Source: Jaltomata sinuosa (lineage: Eukaryota > Streptophyta > Magnoliopsida > Solanales > Solanaceae). Taken from it: a stretch of 64,000 nucleotides of DNA. Numbering within the stretch: the first letter of the stretch is position 1; every line of letters begins with the position of its first letter. The notes beneath the pieces were generated by a model. The model was not told where the DNA came from, ran no database searches, and saw only the letters and a list, made by a program, of their open reading frames with translations. The stretch lies in the NCBI GenBank assembly GCA_003996215.1, contig QJPP01007233.1, positions 491,501 to 555,500 on the forward strand, given 5' to 3'. Below are positions 22,707 through 34,329 of this stretch, piece by piece. Position numbers and translations under genes: made by a program.

Positions 22707-24689
22707 ACACATATTTTCATACCATGTGTGCAAATTTTGACTAATAAGGTTAACATGAGCTTTAATTCGAGTTATTATTGTGTGAAGCTCAAAATTGAGT
22801 ACCCCCATGACTCCTATCAGTGACTCGAAGTGTGGTATGATGTTAGCTATCTTAGCATGCTATCAAATGATCATGAGAGATTTAATTTAACGAAGTATGA
22901 CTAAAAATGTAAACTAAATTTAAATTGAGAGACTTGTGAGAAGAGGAATATCATTAACAAAATCTCATTTAACTTGTGTTTGTTGGTACTGGTTATGACT
23001 TATGAATCATAATTATGAACACAAGAAGATTTAATACATGAAATCTGGAGTGATATATCAATATGATTCAAATGATCTAGCACACTGAGCATACTTCTTG
23101 TGATCTACTTAATAATTTTATGATGGCGACAAGAGGCTATATATCCCTAACATATGTATAGCAAAGTGCTCTTGTAGTATGTTGGTCGCATGACCTATTT
23201 ACCAAGTACGAATGATGCAAGAGAAGAAAAGAAAAATATGTTTTTCATTAGTCTGGTGGAGCGAGCACTCCCTTATGTGTGAGTGAGAGATGTTAGTAAA
23301 ATTATTCTTGGGCCTAATAAACCCATAAAGGGTGCTCGTTAAATGAGCCAACCCATAAGTTAATCTAACCCTAAATCATAATATTGCCTATATAAACACC
23401 ATTATGGGTGTTGGAAGACAAACTCTAAATCATCTATAGAACGGCTAGGATAGTAAAATTCTCTGCATACTTAGAAGAGGAAAATTAAGTTGTGGAACTA
23501 AGGTATCCATCTGTCACATGAGGATCCTCGACAATAAGTAATTTGAGTCATGGTTGTTGCAGACGATCCGCTTCCACAAAAAAAAATTCATAAGTATCCG
23601 AACTAGCAAATTATTACAATGAATGATAATGCAAAGTCAAAAATTCATTCCCCCGAATTAACTAAGTTCATTCTCTGAAAATTAAAGTTAACCAAAGTTC
23701 ATTTCCCTGAATTAACCATGTTCATTTTCTGGAATAAAAGTTAGTCAAGGTACATTTCCCCGAATTAAAAGACCTTTACTATCGACTTTGCCATCTACCT
23801 ATATATACAAGTGGATATTTCTCTTGTTAATATAGATAAATTCATCTCTTCCTCTTCAAAGTTCTTCATCTCCTTTTATATTTATGGGCAATTGATTTAT
23901 GTAAATTCTAAATTTTCAATCACGAGTGCACGCGTTTGAAAGTGACTGTGTAATCTTGAGAAGACCAGCTACAATGATTTGAATTCCTGTTAGGCCAAAT
24001 TAATTTTAAAAAGCAAGACACTTAAATTGCTCCAGAGGGTATAGTTTTTTTCGTATCAATTTAAGCTAAATATTATATTTTTGATTGTCTTAGAAAATAA
24101 GTATACATTTAAGTTGATATGGAGGTATATTATTTTCCATAAGCATAAGCCGGTCTTATACCTTTTAAAAAAAAAAAGAAAATTATTGATTTTTTTTTAA
24201 AAGTAAGACACTTAAATCAATACGAAGGATGTATTTTTTTTATATCAATTTAAGCTGAATTTATATTTTTTGATAGTAAGAAAATAATTGTAATGATTTT
24301 CTAAAATAAAAAACACTTAAATGACAATTATTTTTAAATGATGCATTAAAAGAAAAAGAAATATAATTTTATTATACACTTTAGTCTGGCGTATTAGGAT
24401 CCCCCCTCCCCCCACCCATCATTTAGGTTCGAGACTCCCTTCGTCTCATGTGTGAGCATTGTTTCATTACCTTGCTTCTTAGGTTCTTATAATTGATGTG
24501 ACATTTTGAAAAGTCATTATCAAATTTTATATTGTGATGTCAGATTTTGGTGGATATATATTGCATAGCGATTTTTTTTTAAAAGTCATAATATATAAAA
24601 TAGAGTTATTTTAAATATAACACGAGATTAGATTAACATATTTCGTGTATTATATGAGTAATTTTTTCTTATTTTTTTCTTGTCTTGGG
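22707..24689. other. Intergenic with short repeats, no gene seen
   Basis: About 23640-23785 holds three diverged direct repeats of a 55- to 60-bp unit (tcattcccc/gaattaac). About 24010-24100 and 24200-24290 are two copies of an AT-rich segment that includes 'aagacacttaaat' and 'tatcaatttaagct'. The stretch 23290-23600 has a TATA-like 'cctatataaaca' and might be a small LTR, but no paired copy or primer site was found. Confidence 0.4.
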
Positions 24690-25340
24690 TTTTTTTAGTC
24701 GTTTAAAAAAATGTTTGTTTTCTTTTCTGGCAACTCTTAAATTATAACTTTTCACATGACATGTTTAACACTACAAATTAAAAAATATTTCGATACATTT
24801 TACATATCTTAATTTAAGATCAGAAGATTCAAAAGTCTCCTTTACTTTCTTAAATTTTGTGTCAAGTCAAAATCAGTTGAAATGGATAGAGTATTATATT
24901 ATAATATTTTATATTGAGTGGTATATTTTTTTATCGAAAAGGGTCAAAGATACTCTCAAATTATATGAAATTGAACAAAAATGCCCCCATTAGTGATTTG
25001 GTCCAAAAGTGTCCTTGAAATCAAAAGACTTTGGTCCAAAAATGTCATTTTCTTTTCTTGTCTTGTTTTTCTTTTTAGTTCGTTTAAAATAAAATGTCTA
25101 TTTTCTTTTTTGGCAACTCTTAAATTATAACTTTTCACATGACATGTTTAATACCACAAAATTAAAAGACATTTTGATACATTTTACATATCTTAGTTTA
25201 AGATCAGAAGATTCAAAAAGTCTCTTTTACTTTTTAAAATTCTGTGCCAATTCAAAATCAATTGAAATAGATGAAGTATTATATTGTAGTAATATTTTAT
25301 GTTGAATGGTATATTTTTTTTAATAAAAAACGGATAACAT
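24690..25340. repeat. Duplicated MITE-like segment
   Basis: Two direct copies of about 260 bp start near 24700 and 25085. Both contain 'ggcaactcttaaattataac', 'cacatgacatgttta' and 'aagatcagaagattcaaaa'. This is a common Solanaceae element whose relatives recur in this window at 43125-43270 and 43560-43750. Each copy is followed by a tatgaaattgaacaaaaat segment, so the duplication includes the start of the fold-back element on the right. Confidence 0.75.
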
Positions 25341-26350
25341 GCTTTTAAACTAACTATATGAAATTGAACAAAAATACTCTCTGTTAATAATTTGGTCCAA
25401 AAGTATCCTTATCGTCGGTACTTTGGTTCAAAAATGCCCATATTATTACTTTTGGGGTTAAAAAATACCCTTTTCCTAATAAACATATTTTTTTTCTTTT
25501 TTAAAGACATTCTTTTGCTAATAAAAATATTGTAACCCATCATTAATTATTATACTATATATAAGATTATAGTAATTCATCATTAATTTTTATTTAGATA
25601 ACAATAAAAAAAGATTCTAATAACACATGAAATATTTTTATTTCTTAATATTATTAAAATTGAAGAAGGATAGACATTTACTAATTATAATCTTTGATTT
25701 TAAAGTTAAGATGCAATAATCATAATGTCATAAAATATTAAATTTTATTACACTGGTTCAAATCACAAAATATCTTTAAAATATCATCGATGTAGTTATT
25801 GTTGACCCTTTTTCATATTAACTTTAAAATCAAGGAATATATTAGCAAATTTTTATCCTACTTCAATTCGAAAAAAAATAAGTAATAAAAATAATTTCTA
25901 TTTTATTAGAATTTTTTTAATTATTGTCTAAATAAAAATTAATGATGAGGTTATTATGATGATCTAATATATATGACATTATCAGTTTAAAAAGCATACA
26001 TGGTAATTCTATTTTAAAAATTGATAAAAGGATATTAAATAGAAAAAAATACTACTTCCACTTTTATATTAGTTTAAAGAGATTTTAAAAGAAAAAAAAA
26101 AAGAGAAAAAAGCTCTTTAGAAGTATAATTTTATTAAAAAAATAATGTGGTTTAAAACAAAAGAAATAATATGTTTGTTAGAAAAAAAATATTTTTGACC
26201 CAAAAGTGACAACATGAGCATTTTTAGATCAAAATATTAATGATAGGTGTATTTTTGAACTAAAATATTAACGACATGATATTTTTGGATCAAACTATTA
26301 ACGAAGAGCATATTTATTCAATTTTACATAGTTTAAGAATATTTTTAACG
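25335..26350. mobile_element. 1-kb fold-back (long inverted repeat) element
   Basis: The left arm (about 25350-25750) and right arm (about 25805-26345) are inverted copies. For example, tgaaattgaacaaaaatact near 25360 pairs with the complement of atatttattcaattttac near 26309. The gattttaaagttaa near 25696 pairs with ttaactttaaaatc near 25820. The central spacer is under 100 bp. There is no coding potential. The transcript would form a long hairpin. The family is unknown; a non-autonomous TIR element is the simplest reading. Confidence 0.7.
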
Positions 26351-26409
26351 TATTTTTTAAAACTTTCCCTTTCTTTAATTATTAGATATAAAGGAGCCTG
26401 TGCTAGTAC

Positions 26410-26800
26410 GAATTCAATATATATTATTTTTTTATCTCAATTTATGTGGTACATTAGATAGTCAATCAAATTTTTTATGTGATTCTTAGATATTTTAAGT
26501 TGTTATCTATTGTGATTTATAATACCTTTTACGTAATTTTTAAATAGTATATGTTATTTCCATTTGTCCCAATTTATGTGGCATTGATACAATTTCGAGA
26601 GCCAACTAAATTTTCTATATATCTTTTAAATATTTTAAGTTGTTAATTATTGAGATTTATACTATTTTTTCTTTCGTCCCAATTTATGCGGCACTGATAA
26701 AATTTTGAGAGTCAACCAAATTTTATGTCTTTCAAATATTTTAAGTTGTTAATTATTGTGATTTATACTACTTTTTATATATTTTTTAAATATATAACTG
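26410..26800. repeat. Three tandem MITE fragments
   Basis: Three direct units of about 120 bp each contain 'caatttatg(t/c)gg', 'agtcaa(t/c)caaatttt' and 'atattttaagttgtta'. Related units appear near 40550-40670 and 40905-41000. Together they form an AT-rich non-coding stretch just upstream of the LisH gene promoter. Confidence 0.7.
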
Positions 26801-27173
26801 ATTAAAAAAATATAAGATAAATAAATTTAAACAGAAAAAATATAAAAAATAATATATAAGCAGATAACATAAACAGACACATCGACCTCGTGCCTGCTTA
26901 TCCCCTTTTATAAAATTGGTAAATTACTGTACTACTTTTTTGTGCACAATTGGAAAAAAAGAAGGAAAAAAACATGTTCTCCTCTTTTCCTTCTAAATTT
27001 TTCGAATACTCCCGCGCCTTTTCTCATTTTACACATTCTTCATCACGTTCCCTCTCTTTCCTTTTTTTCTTTTTTTAACCTTTCCCTCCATATTCTCAGC
27101 TCTTACAAATATCAATGCTCTTCTTTCCCTCCAAAAATTCTTCCTTACATTTTCGCTCATTTGCTCCTTCCAG

Positions 27174-30100
27174 ATGCAGAAATCGAAAATGGGGAGACAA
27201 AGCAAATCACGAAAAACTGAAAACATCGGTAAAGGAAAGGTTACTCCTGTACAGATTGCGTTCATCGTGGATCGCTACCTCTCCGATAACAGTTTCACTG
27301 AAACTCGGTCAACTTTCCGATCTGAAGCTTCGCATCTTCTTGCCAAGTCTCCTGTTAATGAGGTAATCTATAGCTTTAGCATTTTATTGATTCGTATAAT
27401 TTTGGATTTCCATTTTTATATCATTTGGTATAGAGGTTAATTAATGTGTATTTGTATATGTGTGTCTAGAGTTAGGAGTGGTTTAGTATGCCTAATGAAT
27501 TGATATTATATTCGTAGGATTTTGAAATTAGTTGGTGTAAATGTCTAATACATGTTCATATTTTTAATTTTTTTTGATAAATTATGAGTATTTTGTAGTG
27601 TTTGTGATTGGCTTGAGTTAGAATCTAAGGTTTATATTGATTGGGTGCATAATCTTGTATGTATATATTGAGGTGAAAATTGATAAATTATCTGTGTAAT
27701 TGAGCTGAACTACTGTCTCTATCTTTGCTCTGCCTCTAATTTAGGGGTGTTTGGCCATGGATTTTATTTATTGAAATCATGTTTGACCATAAAATTCCTG
27801 AAAATTCCGGAATTCAATCATTTTCACTTTTTTCAAAAACACCAAAAAAGCTATTTTTCACTTCAAATTATTCACTTCAAATTCAAAAACACCTCCAATT
27901 GATATTCATACTAAACACAACTTCAAATTTCAAATATCATTTTTCACATTGAAAACAAAAATTGCTTTTTTCAAATACACACAATTTTTGTCCCCTTAAT
28001 TCCTTGTTTCTTGGATTAATTTTTTTTTTTTTTGGGTGTTTTTGTGTGTGATAATGAATAGGCGCCGAGGAGTTTATTGAGCTTAGGTGATATGTTGGAT
28101 GAGTACATAAGTTTAAAAGAGCAAAAAGTGTTTTCAGATCAAGAGAAGTGTAGATTGGATCATGAAAAAACACGGGTACAGAATTTACTAAACGGGATGC
28201 AAAATGTTATGAATGCTTACAATGCTAGCACGAACCTGACACCGCCTTCCTTAATTGCTGCTGCTTCTTCAATGCCCAAAACAGGTGCTTTGTCAAGCAT
28301 GGTTAATGGGTCTTCCCCAGTAACCTCAGGTATGCATTCTACCTTTTGCTTTGTTTTTTCTAAATTATTTTCTTAGTTAATATCAATGCTTTTCAATTTA
28401 AGTAGCTTAGGTTGCTCAATGTGTTGTTGTATGTGATACGATCTTGTTTGGTACATGAAATGTTTAAACTAGTCAGATGTATTACTTCCAAGTTTTTATT
28501 GTCAAAGTAAGAGAGTTGGCTTTAACACCACAGCCTCGATATCCTAATTGTAACAGGATTGACATCCAACTGAAACAACTTCCTATCAAACTTCTTAGTA
28601 CTAATATGCACAGGTTGATTCAGAATCTTAAAATAGCTGGTCTGGAGTGCCACTACAGTCATTACTATATATGATCGTAGGTGCTGTGTGATATTTTAAG
28701 AAAACTTAGATATATAAAAGTGTGGTTGTATCTGCAGAAGCTACATTCCTAGAGACTAGAGTGAGGTTTGATCCTTGCACTTTCTCTAATTTCAATTGCT
28801 TTAGATTATTATCGGAATATGTGGAAGGAACGGAGGATCTTGGATCCCTAATTCTCTTTCAATGAACCATAGTAGGCAGAGAACTTTAATATTTTTGCGT
28901 ATTCCTCCTGAAATACTTAGTCTTGCATTTGTGTGACCATCTTTTACTAGTATGCAATGGGATGTACAACGTCTATTTTCTAGACTGCATTAGCTCCTAA
29001 CTAAAGACATGCAGCATATATTTTTGGCCTTAGAGCAACACTATCTTCATTCCAAAAGGGGAAAATCTCCAAAAGAAAGATTGGATTGTAGAGCTGTCAC
29101 TGATGCTCATGATCATATTCCAGAAACAGTACATCATTTGTTCGTATAAAGATATGCTTTGCCATGTGTTGGATGTCCTTGTTAACCAGTCTATTGATTC
29201 ATGCCAGATTTTGGATAACTGTATTACCATTTACCTGAAGAATTACACTGTACTACTTTAATCAGGTTATTATGCTGCATACAAAAGTGCAGCTCTGATG
29301 TCAGCATCAGTGCCTTCAAACACTGCTCTAGATACCATGAAATTTTCTAATCCAAATTCCATTCCATCAACCTCAAAAAGAAAAGGCTTCAAAGACATTT
29401 CTGCAGCTCCCATAACTGCCAAGAGATCCCGTAAACACTTGATCACTAACCAGTTGTCACTTAAAGGTAAATTCATTTGAAGTTGGTCTTTTATTACTTC
29501 ATGTGAAATGTCCTTAATATTTTGACATCATATTATCGTACTTTCTTGCAGATCCTAGTACAGATGCACAACCAACCAGTTCTGCTAATCACAACATCAT
29601 TCTGAATAGTTGTGCAGTTCAATTATCAGATCCTGCGACTGCATCTGATAAGACACCAGTTCAAGGATCTAATGTTGCCAAGTCTTTGTTCAATCAGCCC
29701 ATTCAGTCCCCTCCAACTAATTCTTCTGGCCCTAAAACACCACCAAGAGCATCTTCATCCCAAACTGACAAATCTATCTCTCCACTGGAAGTTTGTTCAA
29801 CTGCTACTTCCAGCAAAAATGTTACACCGTCTGTTGTAACAGCCACGAACTGCACAATCATCTCGTCAGAAACAATTCGAGTGAGCCCTTCCAAACAAAT
29901 ATTTTACTCCATAGAAAGAAACCACTGCATTTCAACATCCTCACCAGTAAAGACCAACCTGAAGAGGTCTATTAGGCGAGATCAAGTAAAAAGTAGGCTG
30001 GACTTTGATGCCTCTGATAACATGCCATGTAATTCAGAAATGGCAGCTGGCCCGGACATGATTTCGACATCTGAATCTGAGAAAGAAGGAGATATTTTTG

Positions 30101-30713
30101 ACTTAGATTTGCCTAATTTTGATGCTTTAGGGGTGGATTTTAATCTTTCTGAACTACTATATGATTTTGACCTTGACGGAGAGGGGATTGATCATTCTTG
30201 CCAGCCAACATTGCATTCTTCCCCAGATTCTTTTTCAGGGTACAGTTACCTGCCTTGTACAGATTTGCTTTTGGTTTTCTTGATCTAATGCAAGTTTAGG
30301 AATGGTTTCTGAGTCTCCATTTGATGTATAATGCACAGGTCACCTGATGAATCAGGAAATGTCAACACTGATGCAAACCAGATGACTTCTCATATTTCTT
30401 CAACAGTTACTGAAGTCTTTTCAGAGCAAGACGTGAATTTACTAGGTAAAAAAGAGATTCTTGACTATGTAAATGACTGGACTGGCAACACTGAAAATGT
30501 TGTAAAAGTTCTGATTTTTTCACATTGATCATTCAGGTTCAGATTCCCTGACCACTACGAAATCAGTTACCAAATGCATCCAAATTTTAAGCCCAGGTAA
30601 TTCTTCAACTGTCTATTTTCTCCTTTTCAATTTGCAAAAAGCACAAACTAAAGATATGATTCCATGACTTCATCATTTTTGCAGTTAAGAGTATCAGAAG
30701 CTTGAAGGATTAG
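27174..30713 (+). CDS. LisH-domain nuclear protein, 7 exons
   Basis: The inferred exons are 27174-27362, 28062-28329, 29266-29466, 29552-30239, 30339-30445, 30537-30596 and 30685-30713. All have GT-AG borders and consistent phases, giving 513 residues. An in-frame ATG five codons later (27189) is an alternative start. Residues about 23-60 form a LisH dimerisation motif (TPVQIAFIVDRYLSDN...FR). Residues about 66-118 form a probable coiled coil (LLSLGDMLDEYISLKEQKV onward). The middle is Ser/Pro/Thr-rich and probably disordered, with basic KRKGFK and KRSRKH patches that could be nuclear localisation signals. Near the C-terminus is a conserved acidic-hydrophobic block (DLDLPNFDALGVDFNLSELL). Plants have an uncharacterised conserved LisH family with this layout; the biochemical role is unknown. 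LisH plus coiled coil suggests a dimeric scaffold, and the acidic block could be an activation or docking segment (inference). The gene looks intact. Intron 1 contains MITE-like DNA. Confidence 0.85.
27738..27965. mobile_element. MITE-like fragment in LisH intron 1
   Basis: Begins with 'ggggtgtttggccatgg', a terminal motif of a widespread Solanaceae hAT-like MITE, followed by aaatt/ttcaaa-rich sequence. The opposite terminus is not found, so it is truncated or diverged. Confidence 0.45.
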
Positions 30714-31154
30714 AAGAACTTTGTGCAAGAAATTGACCGAATACTTAGATGACTACTGATGCTGAAAGGCCATAATTGATGACTGTTGACTGGATTTATG
30801 CAAACCTAACTCAATTTACCAAATTACTTTTACATATTAACTGTCAATTCATTAGCAAAAGGGTGTAAGAGCATTGGATTAGGATTTGTTTCCGTAGGAT
30901 TAACAGCTGCAGTCCCAGTCAGAATGTTGATTATATATAGCTTATGGCTAAGCATATTAGGAATTTGTACAAATTTATTTGACATGAACAAGCTTATAGC
31001 AAATTCGATTATGAGAAATATTTGATTATCTGGAGATAGCAGTCATGCAAGGAACTCTCCCAGCTTATCAACATCTTCTATATACATCCCATTATTGTTA
31101 GTCTGCTATTGAATCTGCAATAAAGGAATTATCCAGCCTTTAGCATTTTGATAT

Positions 31155-31330
31155 CTTAATGTGCAAAACAAATTCTCCATATGTTGGATCATGTAAAAGA
31201 ATACTCTTTTTCATATAGAGTGTGAAGGCCACCTGAACTTGAATTAAGATTGCTCTACTGCTACTAAATTGCCCCCTGGTAGGCACTAGATTGCTCACTA
31301 AGCACTTCTCTTTAGTTTGGTTAAGCTGAA
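31155..31330 (-). pseudogene. Decayed chloroplast FBPase exon 3 fragment
   Basis: The minus-strand translation aligns with exon 3 of the FBPase gene about 1.3 kb away. KEKCLVS matches EQKCIVN, and DPTYGEFVL matches DPMYGEFVL, with the same spacing (about 45 residues) and no stop between. The second regulatory Cys of the CIVNVC motif is lost. Only the start of the exon is recognisable, and no splice acceptor or upstream exons are seen. It is a diverged remnant of a local gene duplication, lying downstream of the intact gene in the same orientation. Confidence 0.75.
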
Positions 31331-31993
31331 AAGCATTACTCTTAACAACAATGCCTACCAATCTTTTGTGGGTTATTTGCTTTTCCTGTTTAAATTCATG
31401 CATTAATTACATGTAATTATCATCAATGATTGAAAAGGTAGTGATCATCTGGTAGACGGATTCTGGAAATGGAACCTGTGGTTAAGGCAGTATCTATGTA
31501 GCAAATCTATCAAAATCCAACAGAGAGGATAATTGTCAGAACTATGATGAACTTTGCCATGGGTTTACTTGTTAAAATGGGCTTCAATATGACATTTATG
31601 AAAAAAAAAAAAAAGAAGAAAAAGTTCAGCATGCTTAGTTACCTCGGCTTCTTGGTGTAAGCTCCTCATGATTCATCCCTTCTAGTGTTAGTTTTCTAAT
31701 TTACACTGTTTTATAGTATGAAGTTAGTACCCTTAATAACAAAAGAGAACAGCCACTTTAAGAAAGAGGATGACAGATTTAAGGCATGGAAAAACCTTTA
31801 CATTGTTTTATGAATTGAATCACTGGAAAGCTTTTCAAGAACCTATAACAATTTTAGCCATTGGTTCCTAGACTTGTGAAAAAAAGAATTTCTTAAGAGT
31901 ATTACAAATTCAGTCTTGTCTTGCTTACAAAATGATCTGTAAGTGGTCACATCAAAGACAAACTTGATTTCCACTTTCATCTTGATTTGTGAA

Positions 31994-34064
31994 TTAAGAC
32001 AAGTACTTCTCCAATTTTTCAACTTCTTCTGTGCTTCCAATGTACAACGGAACTCGTTGATGTATCTGTAAAGTTAGAAACAAAAGAATATCAAATTAAC
32101 TGACTGATATATTTGTTTATTGGTTACATATTTAGCAGCTATTGGCTTCTTACCTCAGTTGGTTGGATATCAAGAACTCTTTGGTGGCCATCGGATCCTT
32201 TGCCACCAGCTTGTTCCACAATGAAGCTCATGGGAGCACACTCGTACAAAAGCCTCAACTTTCCATTCTTGCTCTTTTTGTCTCTAGGATAACCATAAAT
32301 GCCACCATATAGAAGAGTTCTATGGAAGTCACCAACCAAACTACCAATGTACCTTGCAGAGTAAGGCTTGCCACTAGGGCCAGGGTCCTTCAAGTCATCG
32401 ATGTATTTCTTCAACTTGTCATCCCAGAGCTGGTAGTTTCCTTCGTTAAATGAATAGATCTTTCCAGACTTTGGTATTTGGACGTTTTCTTGGGTCAGAA
32501 CGAATTCTCCATACATTGGATCCAAGTTAAAGGAAAAAACGCCATTACCCAAGGTGAGAACGAAAATCACAGAGCTTGAGTACATGCAGTATCCTGCTGC
32601 TAGAAGGTTTGTCCCTGGTTGGCATACATTCACTATGCACTTCTGCTCTATATTGTCAAGCTGCAATATTGAACAGACATTTGGTGAATAGGTGGTTAAA
32701 CCATTTACATATAATGAATGGATTTTGGTTATGCCAAACTCACAACCACACCGGAAAATTCATGCATCAGCGGTCCAACTGACTATTGAAAGCATCAAAC
32801 AGATATGAGAAGCATAGCGGTAAATGATCCTACTTCTATGTGCATTATGTATCAAAGATAACACATAGTCACAAGTCAAAACGCTTCATTAGCTATTTAG
32901 AGTTCACTTTTGGAGGCAAAGGAAGGTTATCTTGTTTGGTAATTACCGTGGAATCATCTCCAAGATCAGCGAGGCACTCATCATTCGGGCTGTATATTCC
33001 AAAGATAGAACCAGTAGACACAGCAGCATCAATGTTTGATGATCCATCAAGAGGGTCAAACACAACAATATAGTTGCCTGAGTAACTCTCTTCCACTGCC
33101 ACCGGTACGTCCTCTTCCTCTGATGCTATAATCCCAGTCCTTCCACTTGACCTTAGACAATTGGAGAAAACCTGTTCAATCCATCAACATCAGCCTTCAG
33201 AAACCAAGCTCATTAATGTCATACAATTAATGTTCTATGAATGTTTAAGTAATCTTCACTGACAGTGCATAAATATTTTACACCATACGGTTAAATTGAC
33301 CAATAACAATAGGTAATTTCTCGTAGTAAGCCTGATATGATAACAAAGGACCTGTCGTATCCGGTAGTGTAGGAATTCTATACACCATCAGTGTATATTA
33401 TATAACTTAAATCCAATAGGACGTAACTTATATACATTGATAGTGAACACAATTCTTACACTATAAGTATATTTTAATATGTTGTAACAAATAACCTGTC
33501 TTATTTTTTAGATTATTAATTCCACCTCTTAGGTGCCCGGATAGTCTGTGTATAGAAGTTAAACTCATCTAAATAACTCCACATGGTAAGGGACAGAGTA
33601 CTATGTTTCTATTGAGCTATAGGAAGAAATTGTAACATACAAACCTCATTAGAGACAACATCAAGTTTCTTCTGATCTTCACCTTGAATATTGACAGCAC
33701 CTTGAACTCCAGTAAGGTTAGAAATTCCAGCTCTTTGGACCAAGGAAGCAATCTGCTTACAAGCCATTGAAATGCTTGAAATAACTATGGTAAGTTCAGC
33801 ATCAATAACCCCAGCTTGTTCTTGCCTCAATAGCCAGCTAGTTAAAGTTTGCAGCTCATAGCCACTCCTTTTCTTGGTCTCTGTAACCCCTGCAGCTGTC
33901 TTTATTGCCATGCACTTTACTCCTCCATGAAATGACCTTCTCTTTATGCTGTTTTTTGGCCATAAAAATGAAGTCTTTTTATCTAGAGCACATAAAAATG
34001 GAGTCTTTTTGTCTAGAGCACATAAATATGAAGTAGTTGCTGTTGCAGCTGATGATGCTGCCAT
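31994..34064 (-). CDS. cFBP1: Chloroplast fructose-1,6-bisphosphatase
   Basis: Hydrolyses fructose 1,6-bisphosphate to fructose 6-phosphate in the stroma (Calvin cycle, starch synthesis). Four exons on the minus strand (33645-34064, 32947-33171, 32154-32660, 31994-32065) with GT-AG borders, all phase 0, give 407 residues, normal for the family. The start is the ATG at 34062-34064 (MAASSAAT); an upstream in-frame ATG at 34098-34100 lacks transit-peptide character. The transit peptide contains a 10-residue tandem repeat (LCALDKKT-x-FL). The metal- and phosphate-site motif DPLDGSSN is at residues 179-186. The chloroplast-specific redox loop is present with Cys206, Cys223 and Cys228 (NDEC...KCIVNVC), so regulation by thioredoxin f is expected. 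Further motifs are YGGIYGYPRD, LYECAPMSFIVEQAGG and the C-terminal VPLYIGS. No lesion is seen. A decayed exon copy lies downstream at 31155-31330, and the LisH gene converges on it from the left. Confidence 0.95.
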
Positions 34065-34264
34065 TGTGATTTTCTTGGAATTCCCTTCTCTTGTAATCAC
34101 TAAAATTTCAAACTTAAAAGTTCATACTCTAATATTTATTCCAAAGATTTGTTTTTTGAGGCTCATTGGTAGTTTCTTGGGGGGTGGGGGGGTGAGTGGG
34201 GTGGTCTTAGATTGTGTTGGCAATTATGGGGTGGAAAGTGTAAGGCTGGTAGAAGATTTGTGTT

Positions 34265-34283
34265 AAGTGGGTCCCACTTATCC
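34265..34283 (-). promoter_or_regulatory. Palindromic TCP-like site with I-box, FBPase promoter
   Basis: About 200 bp upstream of the FBPase ATG there is AAGTGGG-T-CCCACTT, a 15-bp near-perfect palindrome containing GTGGGNCC, the kind of site bound by TCP factors. On the gene's strand it is overlapped by GGATAAG (I-box core GATAAG), common in light-regulated photosynthesis promoters. This is motif matching only; binding is untested. Confidence 0.45.
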
Positions 34284-34329
34284 TCCTCCATGGAAATCTT
34301 TTCCTTTCATTTGTGGTTAAGCTTTGGAA

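Noticed and set aside
23290..23600. Possible small LTR/TRIM element with tatataa-like motif
   Set aside because: No second LTR, primer-binding site or target duplication was visible.
24410..24490. ggttcgagactccc considered as tRNA box B or a SINE
   Set aside because: No matching box A, cloverleaf or tail could be found.
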